Source: Nevskia sp. (GTDB lineage: Bacteria; Pseudomonadota; Gammaproteobacteria; Nevskiales; Nevskiaceae). From it: DNA of 64,000 nucleotides. This document shows, piece after piece, positions 45,164 through 55,764 of this stretch (the first letter of the stretch is position 1; each line of letters begins with the position of its first letter). The position numbers and the translations under genes were made by a program. The stretch spans positions 248,001 through 312,000 of the forward strand of contig NZ_JAKFUM010000007.1 in NCBI RefSeq assembly GCF_021732705.1, given 5' to 3'. The notes beneath the pieces are model-generated. The model made no database searches and was not told where the DNA came from. It worked only from the letters and a program-made list of their open reading frames with translations.

Positions 45164-47239
45164 TCAGATCGAGTAAGGACTCGGCGACGCGATCGCGAAG
45201 CCCTGCACGAAGTCGACCTTCGCGGCGCGCAGCCGTTCGAGCATCTCGTCATCACGGACTGCGCAGGCCACGACCTTGGCATCGACCAGCTTCGCGGCCG
45301 AGGTCAGCCAATCCAGATGGGCCCGATCGATCACATCGAAGTTCTGCCGGGTCACCAGCGACTCGTGCAGCTTGATGTAGGTCGCCGGCACATGGCGCAG
45401 CGCGGTCAGGCCGACGCCGCCGCGGTAGCGATCGATCGCGATCTGGCAGCCGAACTCGCCGACCATCGACACGAACGCAGCGGCGTGCTGCTGGTGCTGC
45501 ACGATGAAGCTTTCCTCGATCTCGAAGCACAGCTGCGTGGTCGGCACGGCGCTGCGCACCAGCAGTTCGCGCATCTCCTGCAGGAAGCTGTCGCGCAGCA
45601 GCGACGAGCCGAAGATGTTGATCGACAGCCGTCCGCCGCTGTTCTTGATCTGCGTGGCGCGAGGGCTCGGCTTCAGCGCCTGATCGACCACCCAGCGGTC
45701 CACCAGCGGCGTCAGCCCGAGCTTTTCCAGCACGTCGATGTAGTGATCCGGCGGCAGCCAGACGCCGTCGTCATCCTCGATCCGCAGCAGCAGTTCCAGC
45801 CACGGCGGCGCACCGGCATTGGCCGCCGCCGGCACGATCGGCTGCGCCGCCAGTCGCAGCTTGTTGGTCAGCAGCTTGTTCTCGAGCCATTCGCCGAGCG
45901 ACTGCTCGCGCGCCTGCTCCTCCATCGACTGCACCAGCGATTCGACGTGCACCCGGCCGCCGCCCAGTTCGCGTGCCCGCTTCAGCGCGTGCGTGGCCCG
46001 GTCGATGATGTCCTGGCACGACGTGTTGGCGAGGCCGATCGACACGACACCAATGCTGAGGCTGCTGCTGACGGTCAGGTTGTCGCGATAGAACGGGCGC
46101 GCGGCAACGTCAGCACACATCTGCTGGGCCAGCGCCCGGCAGGCGCTGTCCGGCTGCTCCGGAATCAGCGCGGCGAAATGCTTGGCCGACGGCCGATAGA
46201 ACTCCGCACCCGGCGGCAGATGACTGCGGATCAGCGACGCGACCTGCCACAACCGCTCTTCGCCTGCCGCGTAGCCGAGCCGGTCGTAGACCGCTTCGAA
46301 ATCGTCCGGCGCGATCAGCATCACGCCGTGGAAATTGCCGCTGCGGCGCGCTTCCTGGAGCAATTCCTCGATGCGTCGCTCGAAGCGCTGGGCGCCGGCG
46401 GCGCCGGTCAGCGGGTCCCCGGTCGAACCGCCTTCGAGTGCTTCGGGCCCGCCGACGGCCGCGCCGCCGTCGGTCAGGTGCAGCGCCACCAGCAGACGCG
46501 CGGCGCGGCTGCGGCGATCCCGGATCGGCAGGCACTCGACCCGAACCTTGATCGAGAAGCGGGCACGCCGTTCGAGCAGGGCCTCGAAGGCCGGAACCGG
46601 TGGCGCCTGTTCGTCGAGCGCCGCCAGCACGCGGGCGTTCAGCGGATGCTGCAGCGGTTCGTCCTGCGTCACGTCGAACAGGGCGAAGACGGTTCCGAAC
46701 GGTCGGCCGACGGTTTCTGCCGGCATCAGATCGAGCAGCGCCGCAGCATTGCGCGTGGCCGCGATGATCTGCCCGTCGAGGCCGACCAGCACCAGACGGT
46801 CGTCGCTGGCCGCCAGCATGGCCTCGCTGCTGCGGCGCTGCAGTTCGGCGACTTCCTGCGCCTGCTGCAGGTCTTCGCGCAGCTGCGTCGTTTCCTCCAG
46901 CGCCCGCTGCGGCGTCAGCGATTCACCCTGCCGTGCCCGCAGCGCTGCGCGGTTCACCGCGACTTCCTGCTCCAGCACCTGCAGGCGATAAGCCTGATCC
47001 TCGGTGACCGCCTGTGCGGCTTCCAGCGGCAGTTGCAGGCGGCGGAACACCCAGATCGCCACGAGGCTGGTCATGGCCATCGTGATCGAGGCAATCAGCG
47101 CCATCATGCTGATGCCGACCTGCTCGCTGACCACGTAGTCGATCAGCAGCGCCCCGATCGCGCCGAAGAGCAAGGCGAGGACTGCAAAGCGCGTTCGTGA
47201 TGGCGCTGCCACCGGGATCGACGGGTTCTGGACGGCCAT
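45164..47239 (-). CDS. degenerate GGDEF-EAL protein (probable c-di-GMP receptor), FimX-like
   Basis: 691 residues: two membrane helices (about 17-35, 45-62), a coiled coil (75-145), a PAS domain (140-270), then GGDEF-like and EAL-like domains. The GGDEF motif is replaced by SAKHF. The EAL motif reads ELLLR, DDFG is DRYRG, KxD is KLH, and the second Glu region is ACAVRD. Both catalytic sites are therefore broken while the folds persist, the pattern of c-di-GMP-binding effectors such as FimX or LapD. It lies 10 bp after the fimV-like gene, suggesting one operon controlling polar pili. Confidence 0.87.
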   Translation of the reverse strand: MAVQNPSIPVAAPSRTRFAVLALLFGAIGALLIDYVVSEQVGISMMALIASITMAMTSLVAIWVFRRLQLPLEAAQAVTEDQAYRLQVLEQEVAVNRAALRARQGESLTPQRALEETTQLREDLQQAQEVAELQRRSSEAMLAASDDRLVLVGLDGQIIAATRNAAALLDLMPAETVGRPFGTVFALFDVTQDEPLQHPLNARVLAALDEQAPPVPAFEALLERRARFSIKVRVECLPIRDRRSRAARLLVALHLTDGGAAVGGPEALEGGSTGDPLTGAAGAQRFERRIEELLQEARRSGNFHGVMLIAPDDFEAVYDRLGYAAGEERLWQVASLIRSHLPPGAEFYRPSAKHFAALIPEQPDSACRALAQQMCADVAARPFYRDNLTVSSSLSIGVVSIGLANTSCQDIIDRATHALKRARELGGGRVHVESLVQSMEEQAREQSLGEWLENKLLTNKLRLAAQPIVPAAANAGAPPWLELLLRIEDDDGVWLPPDHYIDVLEKLGLTPLVDRWVVDQALKPSPRATQIKNSGGRLSINIFGSSLLRDSFLQEMRELLVRSAVPTTQLCFEIEESFIVQHQQHAAAFVSMVGEFGCQIAIDRYRGGVGLTALRHVPATYIKLHESLVTRQNFDVIDRAHLDWLTSAAKLVDAKVVACAVRDDEMLERLRAAKVDFVQGFAIASPSPYSI

Positions 47240-47249
47240 GCTGCAGGTG

Positions 47250-48932
47250 TCAGTGGGTACGGCGGTTGTCCGGCGGATTGAGGTCGTCGTGTTCCTGCAG
47301 ATCGAACTGCGCCAGATCCCAGGTGGCGGGTGCCTCGGCCACGACCGGCGGCGTCACCACCGGCTTGAACGCGCTGGCCGCAAGCAGCGTCTCGTCAGGC
47401 TCGACCTCGCGGGCTGGCGTCGGCGCGGCCGCTGCGACGAATTCCGCCGATGCCGCCTTCTTCGGGATCACCAGCGGCACATCGAAGCCTTCAGCGACGA
47501 CCGCCTGCGGCAGTCGCTCGTGATCGCCGAACAGGCGTTCCGATTCCTGCGCCGCCGCGTGCGACAGCGCCTGCGACGGCGAATAGGTGGTGCCGATGGC
47601 CAGCGGCGTGCCGGCGACGACCTTCAGCATCAGGAACACCAGCAGACCGGACGCCATCACGGCAGTCAGCGTCAGGCCGCTGGACCAGGTGCCCAGATTG
47701 CCGGTCGCCGGTGACAGCGGTGGCGCAGCCGGTGGTGCGGCCACGACATTGCTCGCGGCAATCGCTGCTGCCGGCAGTTCGGCCGGGGCTTGCGCCAGCG
47801 CCGGCTCGGCGAGCCGGCGGGCATCGATTTCCAGCGCCAGCTGCAGCGACTGCGGCGACAGCGCCGTGGCCATCCGCAGGCCTTCGCCGGTCAGCACCAC
47901 CGGTTCCGGCGACGACGATGCCGCCGGCGCGGCAGCGGCCACGGAATCGAGCTGCAGCGCGACGCTGCCGGTGGCGGTCAACTGCGCTGCCAGCAGCTCA
48001 GGTTTCGGGAACTTCAGCGCGGCGCCGGGAATCGGCTCGCCGGTGGTCGACTGGAACGCCTCGGGGTTCAGCCAGCGCAACAGGGCGCTGACCAGCGGCA
48101 GCGGAATATCGGCACCGTTGCGCACGCGCTTGCTCAGCATCTCCAGCGTGTCACCCGGCTCGACCGGCCCGAGTTGCTGCCACTGGCGATCGGGAGCCGA
48201 TGCGGTCGACTTCGCCGCTTTCCGGACCGTGCTGGGCGCGGCACGCGCCGTCTCGGTCCTGACGGCTGGCTTGCTGGCCGGATTGCTCGCGGGATTGCTG
48301 GCGGGCGTGTCGGAGCGCGCAACCGTCGCCGCGTCAGTGGCGGGACTCGCCGTTGGCGCTGCCGGCCTCGGCGTCGAATCCGGTGGCAGCGCGGCCAGCG
48401 GATCGGCGGAGACCGTCGCTGCCGCCGTCTGGATCTCGGCCGTCGGCGACGGCAGGGCTTCCGGCACGCGCGCCGCGACGGCCACCGGTGCGGAAGGCGG
48501 ATCGAACAGCAGCGTCAGGTCGCGCCGCACCTGCAGCGAGGCATCGCCGACATCGACGCGCAAGGTCAGCATCGGCTCATTGACCACCTGCGGCGAGGTC
48601 ACGCGCAGGAATGGATGACCGTGCTCGTCGACCAGCCACTCGCGGCGCAGCGTCGCCGTGGTCGGCGCGCCCTCGCCGGCGCCGTCGCCGACGATCGAGA
48701 CCTCGACATGGACGCGATCGGGATCGCTGCCATCGGCATCCAGCGGGATGTCGATCCGCAACGGCTGGAACAGGCTCGACAGATAACGCGGCTCGCCGAC
48801 GCCGATCGCCGATACCGTCTGCGCGTACAGCGCCAGTGTGGCGGCCATGGCCACGACGACCAGCTTCAGCGGGCGAATCCATCCGTGGATCTCGCGACGA
48901 GCAGACCGTCTGCTCAACGAAAATCTCTGCAT
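47250..48932 (-). CDS. fimV: FimV/HubP-like polar hub protein, short form
   Basis: 560 residues. After a signal helix, the start AIGVGEPRYLSSLFQPLRIDIPL is the diagnostic FimV N-terminal domain. A Pro/Ala/Thr-rich linker with ASNPASNPASKPA repeats leads to a LysM-like peptidoglycan-binding segment (VEPGDTLEMLSKRV) and one membrane helix (TLTAVMASGLLVFLMLKVV). The cytoplasmic tail is only about 130 residues, without the TPR and FimV_C domains of full-length FimV (about 900 residues in Pseudomonas). FimV organises type IV pilus and chemotaxis proteins at the pole. ATG 48932 follows GGGGGAG. It is coupled to the downstream degenerate GGDEF-EAL gene. Confidence 0.82.
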   Translation of the reverse strand: MQRFSLSRRSARREIHGWIRPLKLVVVAMAATLALYAQTVSAIGVGEPRYLSSLFQPLRIDIPLDADGSDPDRVHVEVSIVGDGAGEGAPTTATLRREWLVDEHGHPFLRVTSPQVVNEPMLTLRVDVGDASLQVRRDLTLLFDPPSAPVAVAARVPEALPSPTAEIQTAAATVSADPLAALPPDSTPRPAAPTASPATDAATVARSDTPASNPASNPASKPAVRTETARAAPSTVRKAAKSTASAPDRQWQQLGPVEPGDTLEMLSKRVRNGADIPLPLVSALLRWLNPEAFQSTTGEPIPGAALKFPKPELLAAQLTATGSVALQLDSVAAAAPAASSSPEPVVLTGEGLRMATALSPQSLQLALEIDARRLAEPALAQAPAELPAAAIAASNVVAAPPAAPPLSPATGNLGTWSSGLTLTAVMASGLLVFLMLKVVAGTPLAIGTTYSPSQALSHAAAQESERLFGDHERLPQAVVAEGFDVPLVIPKKAASAEFVAAAAPTPAREVEPDETLLAASAFKPVVTPPVVAEAPATWDLAQFDLQEHDDLNPPDNRRTH

Positions 48933-49017
48933 CGGAAACTCCCCCTGCCAATCGGCTCGAACGGACGCGAACCCAATACTTTCAGGAGCTTAAACCGCCT
49001 GAAGAAGCGTTCGGCAG

Positions 49018-50421
<1,404 letters not shown>

Positions 50422-50425
<4 letters not shown>

Positions 50426-51522
50426 GCCTCGGCCTCGCGTTCGAGCAGCGCACGCTTGCGCTCGACGCCCCAGCGATAGCCAGACAGCGCACCGTCCTGC
50501 CGCACGACGCGATGGCACGGAATCGCGACCGCCAGCGCGTTTGCGCCGCAGGCCTGCGCAACCGCGCGCATCGACGTCGGTGCGCCGATGCGCTCGGCGA
50601 TGTCGCGATAGCTCGCGGTCTCGCCCGGCGGTATCTGCCGCAGCGCCTGCCAGACCCGCTGCTGGAATGCCGTGCCACGGACGTCCAGCGGCAGGTCGTG
50701 GCCCAGTCGCGGGGCTTCGATCAGGCCGACGACCTGCGCCACGCGCTGCTCGAACGCGGCATCTCCGCCGACCAGCCGGGCCCGCGGGAAGCGGTCCTGC
50801 AGGTCACGCGCCAACGCCTCCGGGTCGTCGCCGAGCAGGATCGCGCAGACGCCGACGTCGCTGGCGGCGACCAGAATCGCGCCGAGCGAGCACTGGCCGA
50901 TGGCAAAGCGGATCGCGGTATCGGCGCCCCCGGCGCGGAAGCGCGACGGCGTCATGCCGAGCACGCCGTTCGACTCGGCGTAGAAGCGACCATTCGAGTT
51001 GTAGCCGGCGTCGTAGATCGCGTCGGTCACGCGGCCATCGCCGCGCGCCAGTTCGCCGCGCACCCGGCGGGCGCGGTGCGCGGCGGCATAGGCCTTCGGC
51101 GTCAGCCCGGTCACCGCCTTGAACACGCGATGGAGGTGGAAGCGGCTCACGCCGGCCTGAATGGCCAGCTGCTCCAGGGTCGGCTCGCGTTCGGCGCGCT
51201 CGATCTCGCGACACAGGCGCGCGATCAGCGCCGCCTGCTCGCCACTCTGGCCAACGTCATCCGGACGGCAGCGCTTGCAGGCCCGGAAGCCGGCCGCGCG
51301 GGCCTCGTCGATCGTCGCGTGGAAGGTCACGTTTTCCGGCCGTGCCGGCCGCGCCGCACACGAGGGCCGGCAATAGACCCCGGTGGTCCGCACGGCGTAG
51401 ACGAAGCTGCCATCGGCAGCGGCATCGCGCGCCTGCACCCGGGGCCAGCGGGCATCCGCCATCGTGGCCGCCGCGCGGGCGTCGCGGCCGCTCGCGGCCT
51501 GAGATTTGTGGACTGCGTTCAT
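50422..51522 (-). CDS. ada: bifunctional transcriptional activator / DNA methyltransferase Ada
   Basis: 366 residues with the complete Ada order. The N-terminal zinc domain has Cys51, Cys55, Cys82 and Cys85, with spacing identical to E. coli Cys38/42/69/72; Cys51 would accept methyl from phosphotriesters. An AraC-type HTH pair follows (about 100-190). The C-terminal O6-methylguanine transferase has acceptor Cys336 (AIPCHRVV). It repairs methylated DNA and activates the adaptive response. ATG 51522 has GGAG at good spacing; an upstream ATG (51537) lacks one. Confidence 0.95.
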
Positions 51523-51676
51523 CGTCGTTCTCCGCACTCATCTTGAGCGATGGCGGCACTTTAGGCAGCCAGCCTGGACGCGACACTCCGTCGCTTGCGG
51601 TCGAATTCGCGGGCACCGGGCGCACGGAGGACAATGATCTTGACGCGCGCCGGTCCGCCTCGCGTAGCCTTCGCCG

Positions 51677-52735
51677 ATGCAAGACTCCCTGTTCGGCGAT
51701 CCTGAACCCATCCGACCGGCGCCGGCGAAGCCCGGTCGCGCCGGCGCTGGAGCGAAGGTGCTGCCGGCGGTGGTCGATTCCGCGCTGCGGCAGCTGGCGG
51801 CCGGCCTGCCGAAATCGCTGCGGCTCGGCACCTCGTCCTGGCACTTTCCGGGCTGGAACGGGCTGGTCTGGAATGGCGACTACCCGGAGGCCACGCTGTC
51901 GAAGCACGGCCTGCCGGCCTACGCGCAGCACCCGCTGCTGCGTACGGTCAGCGTCGATCGTGGCTTCTACCGGCCGATGACCGTCGCGCAGCACGCGGCC
52001 TACGCGGCGCAGGTGCCGGACGATTTCCGATTCGTGGTGAAGGCGCCGAGTCTGGTCACCGACGCGATGATCCGCAACGAGGATGGCCGCGGGCTGATGG
52101 TCAATCACAGCTTTCTCGACCCGGAACGGGCGTTCCTCGAGTTCGTCGAGCCGGCGCTGCTCGGGCTGGGCCCCAAGATCGGCGCGCTGGTGTTCCAGCT
52201 GAGCCCGTTGCCGACCGCCTGGCTGACCCGGATGCCGCAGCTGCTGGGCCAGCTGGACCGGATGCTCGCGGCGCTGCCGCCGCTATCGCCCGTCGCGCCG
52301 GATGGCGTCTACGCGATCGAGTTTCGCGATCCGGAATTCCTGCAGGCATCGGTGGCCGACGACTTCATTCGCGTGCTGAAGCGCCACCGCGCGACGGTCT
52401 GTCTCGGCCTGCACGCGAAGCTGCCGCCGATCGCGGGCCAGCTGCCGCTGCTGCGTGCACTGTGGCCGGGGCCGCTGGTCTGTCGCTGGAACCTGAATGC
52501 CGTGCATGGCGCATTCGGGTACGCCGATGCCAAGCAGCAATACGCGCCGTTCGACCGGATCATCGATCCCGACCCGGACACGCGGAACACGCTGGCGCGG
52601 GTCATTGCCGGCACCACGAAAGGCGGCCAGAACGCGTTCATCACGCTGAACAACAAGGCCGAGGGATCGGCACCGCGCTCGATTCTGGCACTGGCCGAAG
52701 CGGTGCGTGCGCTGTGGGGCGATGCGCCGGCCTGA
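51677..52735 (+). CDS. DUF72 (YecE-like) protein
   Basis: 352 residues with the DUF72 TIM-barrel pattern: LRLGTSSWHFPGWNGLVWNG, YAQHPLLRTVSVDRGFYRP, PDDFRFVVKAP, LVFQLSP and YAIEFRDPEFL. The family is widespread and of unknown biochemistry. This version has an N-terminal tail of about 45 residues. It is divergent from ada (154 bp) and convergent with flgF, with stops only 17 bp apart. Confidence 0.85.
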   Translation: MQDSLFGDPEPIRPAPAKPGRAGAGAKVLPAVVDSALRQLAAGLPKSLRLGTSSWHFPGWNGLVWNGDYPEATLSKHGLPAYAQHPLLRTVSVDRGFYRPMTVAQHAAYAAQVPDDFRFVVKAPSLVTDAMIRNEDGRGLMVNHSFLDPERAFLEFVEPALLGLGPKIGALVFQLSPLPTAWLTRMPQLLGQLDRMLAALPPLSPVAPDGVYAIEFRDPEFLQASVADDFIRVLKRHRATVCLGLHAKLPPIAGQLPLLRALWPGPLVCRWNLNAVHGAFGYADAKQQYAPFDRIIDPDPDTRNTLARVIAGTTKGGQNAFITLNNKAEGSAPRSILALAEAVRALWGDAPA

Positions 52736-52752
52736 GTGACGACCGGCGGGCG

Positions 52753-53493
52753 TCAGGCCAGCCGGGTCAGGCTGGTCGCCGCCTGTGCGTTGTCTTCGGC
52801 GGCGCGCATCACTTTCGACTGCAGCTCGAACTGCCGCGCCAGCTGGATCATGTTGACCATGGCGCCGGCGAGATTGACGTTCGAGCTTTCGAGCACGCCG
52901 CTGGTCAGCACGTTGCCGGCTGCCGGGTTCAGCGTGACGCCGGGCTTGGCCCGCATCAGGCCATCGACCCCGCGGTCGAGACTGCTCTGGTTGCCGGTCA
53001 CCACCTTCAAGCGGCCGGCCGTGATCTGGGTTGCGGCACTCTGGCCGAGCGGCACCGTCGACAGGGTGCCGTCGTTGCCGATGCTGACCGAGGTCGATGG
53101 CGGCAGCACGATCGGGCCGCCATCACCGAGCACGGCCAGGCCATTGGCGGTGCGCAGTTGGCCATTCGCGTCGATCCGCAGATCACCGGCGCGGGTGTAG
53201 GCCTCGCTGCCATCCGGCGCCTGCACCGCCAGCCAGTTGTCTTCCTTCAGCGCGATGTCGGTCTCGTTGCCGGTCTGCATGATCGCGCCCTGCGCGTCGT
53301 CCCAGCCGTTGTCGCCGAGCCGGGAATTGACCCGCGACTGGAAGCCCGGCCCGTCGACATTGACGGCCGCCGCCGCTGCCAACTCAGCGCGAAAGCCGAC
53401 GGTGCCGGCATTGGCCAGGTTGTGGCTGTTCGCGGTCTGGGCACGCAGGGTGGCGATGGCGCCGGACATGCCGACGTAGAGGGCTCGATCCAT
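52753..53493 (-). CDS. flgF: flagellar basal-body rod protein FlgF
   Basis: 246 residues. The N-terminal rod motif reads MSGAIATLRAQTANSHNLANAGTVGFRAE. The body has LAVQAPDGSEAYTRAGDLRIDANG. The C-terminal motif is LESSNVNLAGAMVNMIQLARQFELQSKVM. FlgF forms part of the proximal rod. It follows flgE by 49 bp. The usual next gene, flgG, is not here; a converging DUF72 gene follows instead. Confidence 0.93.
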   Translation of the reverse strand: MDRALYVGMSGAIATLRAQTANSHNLANAGTVGFRAELAAAAAVNVDGPGFQSRVNSRLGDNGWDDAQGAIMQTGNETDIALKEDNWLAVQAPDGSEAYTRAGDLRIDANGQLRTANGLAVLGDGGPIVLPPSTSVSIGNDGTLSTVPLGQSAATQITAGRLKVVTGNQSSLDRGVDGLMRAKPGVTLNPAAGNVLTSGVLESSNVNLAGAMVNMIQLARQFELQSKVMRAAEDNAQAATSLTRLA

Positions 53494-53542
53494 GGCGTTT
53501 CAGGTTCCGGTGGCGGGCGTGGGGCGCGGCAGGCAGACGCGA

Positions 53543-54763
53543 TCAGCGGATGTTGATGATCGTCTGCGTGATCTGGTCGCTGGTCGAAATCACCTGCGCG
53601 TTGGCCTGGAAGCTGCGCTGCGCGACGATCATGTTGACCAGCTGCTTGGTGATGTCGACGTTCGAACCCTCGAGCGCGCCGCTCTGGATCAGCCCGAAGT
53701 TCGAGGCATTCGCTTCGCCGCGGATCACCGGACCGGACGCGAAGGTTTCGCCCCACGAGGTGTCTCCGAGCTGCTGCAGACCCTGCGGATTGGCGAAGTT
53801 CGCCATTGCGATCTGGCCCAGCGGCGTTGCCTGGCCGTTGGTGAATCGCGCCTGCACGATGCCTTCCTGCGTGACCTCGATGCCGCTGAGGCGGCCGGTG
53901 GCGTAGCCATCCTGCGACAAGCTGTTGACCGAGAACGTGTCGCCGTACTGCGTGCTCTTGGTCAGGTCGACGGTCAAGGTGACCGGGTTCGAGCCATTGG
54001 TCGTGTTGTAGGCCGGCAGCACCAGCTGGCCGTTGGTCGGCGTGGCCAGCGAGCCATCGGCGTTGAAGGTGATCGGCTGGCCCGGACCGACCGGATTGCC
54101 GTCGATCTGCGTGTGCACAGTCCAGTTGTTCGCCGTGGCGTCCTTGACGAAGTACAGGTTCGCCGGGTGCGCGGTGCCGAGCGAGTCGTAGACGGTGACC
54201 GAGGTCGTGTTGTTGTAGGTCGTCGGATCGGCCGCGCTGAACGGGGTCGTGGCCGGCACGCTGGCGGTCGACGGCAGATTGAGGCCGGTCTTCAGCAGCG
54301 TGGTCGGGCTTGGCGGGTTGTCCGAGGTCGACAGCTGCACGTCCGACAGCGTCGCCAGATTGAAGGCGCCGGTGCCGGCAATCGGCGGATAGGCCTGCAG
54401 CCGCGCGCCGGACGGATTGACGATGTAGCCATCGCGGTCGGTGCCGAACTGGCCGGCGCGGGTGTAGCTGGTGGCACCGTTCTTCGACAGCGTGAAATAG
54501 CCGGTGCCGCTGACCGCGAGATCGAGCGAGTTGTTGGTGACGCTGATCGCGCCCTGCGAGAACTGCTGCGCGATCTTGGCCACGCGCACGCCGCCGCCGA
54601 CGGCGGTTTCGGTCGTGCCATACGGATTCGACAGGAAGAAATCGGCGAACTGCGCACGGGATTCCTTGAAGCCGGTGGTGTTGGCGTTGGCGATGTTGTT
54701 CGCGGTGACGCCGAGATCGGCCGAGGCCGCATTCAGCCCGGTCAATGCGATGTTGAAGGACAT
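53543..54763 (-). CDS. flgE: flagellar hook protein FlgE
   Basis: 406 residues. The N-terminus (SFNIALTGLNAASADLGVTANNIANANTTGFKESRAQF) and the C-terminus (GALEGSNVDITKQLVNMIVAQRSFQANAQVI) are the conserved coiled-coil ends of hook proteins. The central part is the variable hook surface domain. It is exported by the flagellar secretion system to build the hook. GGAG lies about 10 nt upstream, inside a 67-codon frame that ends one base before this ATG. Confidence 0.95.
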   Translation of the reverse strand: MSFNIALTGLNAASADLGVTANNIANANTTGFKESRAQFADFFLSNPYGTTETAVGGGVRVAKIAQQFSQGAISVTNNSLDLAVSGTGYFTLSKNGATSYTRAGQFGTDRDGYIVNPSGARLQAYPPIAGTGAFNLATLSDVQLSTSDNPPSPTTLLKTGLNLPSTASVPATTPFSAADPTTYNNTTSVTVYDSLGTAHPANLYFVKDATANNWTVHTQIDGNPVGPGQPITFNADGSLATPTNGQLVLPAYNTTNGSNPVTLTVDLTKSTQYGDTFSVNSLSQDGYATGRLSGIEVTQEGIVQARFTNGQATPLGQIAMANFANPQGLQQLGDTSWGETFASGPVIRGEANASNFGLIQSGALEGSNVDITKQLVNMIVAQRSFQANAQVISTSDQITQTIINIR

Positions 54764-54764
54764 G

Positions 54765-54968
54765 TCAATTCACTCCGGACAGCGTGGACTGCGGGCGCTG
54801 GCCATGGCGCTGCGGCGCGACCAGCGATTCGACGAACTGCGACAGCACGGTGGAACGGCGGCGATGCCCGGCCTGCGGAAAATCGAACAGACCCGGGATG
54901 CGATGCGAGGCGGCGCGCGCTTCCGGTCCGGAAGCGGTGCCGAGCGAGCGATGGGAAGTGGCGTTCAT
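54765..54968 (-). CDS. candidate 67-residue protein between flgD and flgE
   Basis: This frame fills most of the 297-bp space between flgD and flgE. It starts at ATG 54968 and its TGA is separated from the flgE ATG by one base, as in translationally coupled genes. By hand reading, most codons (about three quarters) end in G or C, as in neighbouring genes. The sequence (MNATSHRSLGTASGPEARAA at the start) is polar, rich in Ser/Arg/His, with no membrane segment or known domain. Its ribosome binding site is weak. It could be a flagellar accessory peptide or simply a leader whose translation couples flgE. Confidence 0.4.
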   Translation of the reverse strand: MNATSHRSLGTASGPEARAASHRIPGLFDFPQAGHRRRSTVLSQFVESLVAPQRHGQRPQSTLSGVN

Positions 54969-55060
54969 GGCAAGTCTCGAAGGATCGGAGGCGTTGGCGG
55001 CAGCGGGTGGAATCGGAATTCGGCAGTCGGATGCTGGCGATGCGGTGCTGGCGATGGGGA

Positions 55061-55723
55061 TCAGATGATCTGGCGAACCTTGTCGAACGCGATCGGGCCC
55101 AAGCCTGCAAGGTTCAGGCTCAAGCCATTGGCGCCGAGCGACACGCTCTGCACGACGCCGGCAGCGAGCGTGCTCGCGGCCTGCGCGTTGCTGCCCTGCG
55201 TCAGCGACGCGCGAATGCCGTAGTTGCCGGACGGCAGCGTCTCGCCGCTGGTGTTCTTGCCGTCCCAGTTGAAGTAGCTGGTGCCGGCGGGCTGGGTGCC
55301 GTAATCGAGCCGGCGCACGACCTGTCCGCTGCCGTCGACGATCTCGACCACGAGCTGTCCGCTGGCCGGTATATCGACACCGCCGCTGAGCCCGTTCTGG
55401 CCATCGAGGAAACCGGTCGACGACGGATACAGCACGCCGTGGCCGACCAGACCCGCGGCCTGCAGCGACTGGCTGGACGTCAGCGAGGTCGACAGCGACG
55501 TGAACGATTTCTGCAGATCCTGAATGCCGGAAACGGTCGAGAACTGCGCGATCTGGCCGAGGAACTCGTTCGATTCCAGCGGCTTCAGCGGGTCCTGGTT
55601 CTGCAACTGCGTCGTCATCAGCTTCAGGAAATCGGCCTGCCCGAGCGAATCGGCCTTCTTGGCCGTCGTTTTCTGGGTCAGGCCGAGGTCGGCGTAGGGG
55701 TTGCTGGCGACGGCAGTGGTCAT
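55061..55723 (-). CDS. flgD: flagellar hook assembly scaffold FlgD
   Basis: 220 residues. The N-terminal export region ends in ADFLKLMTTQLQNQDPLKPLESNEFLGQIAQFSTVSGIQ, the FlgD signature. The C-terminal FlgD Ig/Tudor-like domain has VEIVDGSGQVVRRLDYG and YFNWDGKNTSGETLPSGNYG. FlgD caps the growing hook and is later replaced. It lies 41 bp after flgC. Confidence 0.94.
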   Translation of the reverse strand: MTTAVASNPYADLGLTQKTTAKKADSLGQADFLKLMTTQLQNQDPLKPLESNEFLGQIAQFSTVSGIQDLQKSFTSLSTSLTSSQSLQAAGLVGHGVLYPSSTGFLDGQNGLSGGVDIPASGQLVVEIVDGSGQVVRRLDYGTQPAGTSYFNWDGKNTSGETLPSGNYGIRASLTQGSNAQAASTLAAGVVQSVSLGANGLSLNLAGLGPIAFDKVRQII

Positions 55724-55764
55724 GGCGGGCTCGATGAAGGCAGGGACTGGCGGGCGACCGGCGC

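Noticed and set aside
42475-45282. 935-codon minus-strand frame opposite clpB
   Set aside because: ClpB is fully supported on the plus strand; the antisense frame has no recognisable domain.
48981-49003. TTCAGG...CCTGAA inverted repeat upstream of the FimV-like gene
   Set aside because: Only 6 bp per arm and no T run; too weak to call an operator or terminator.
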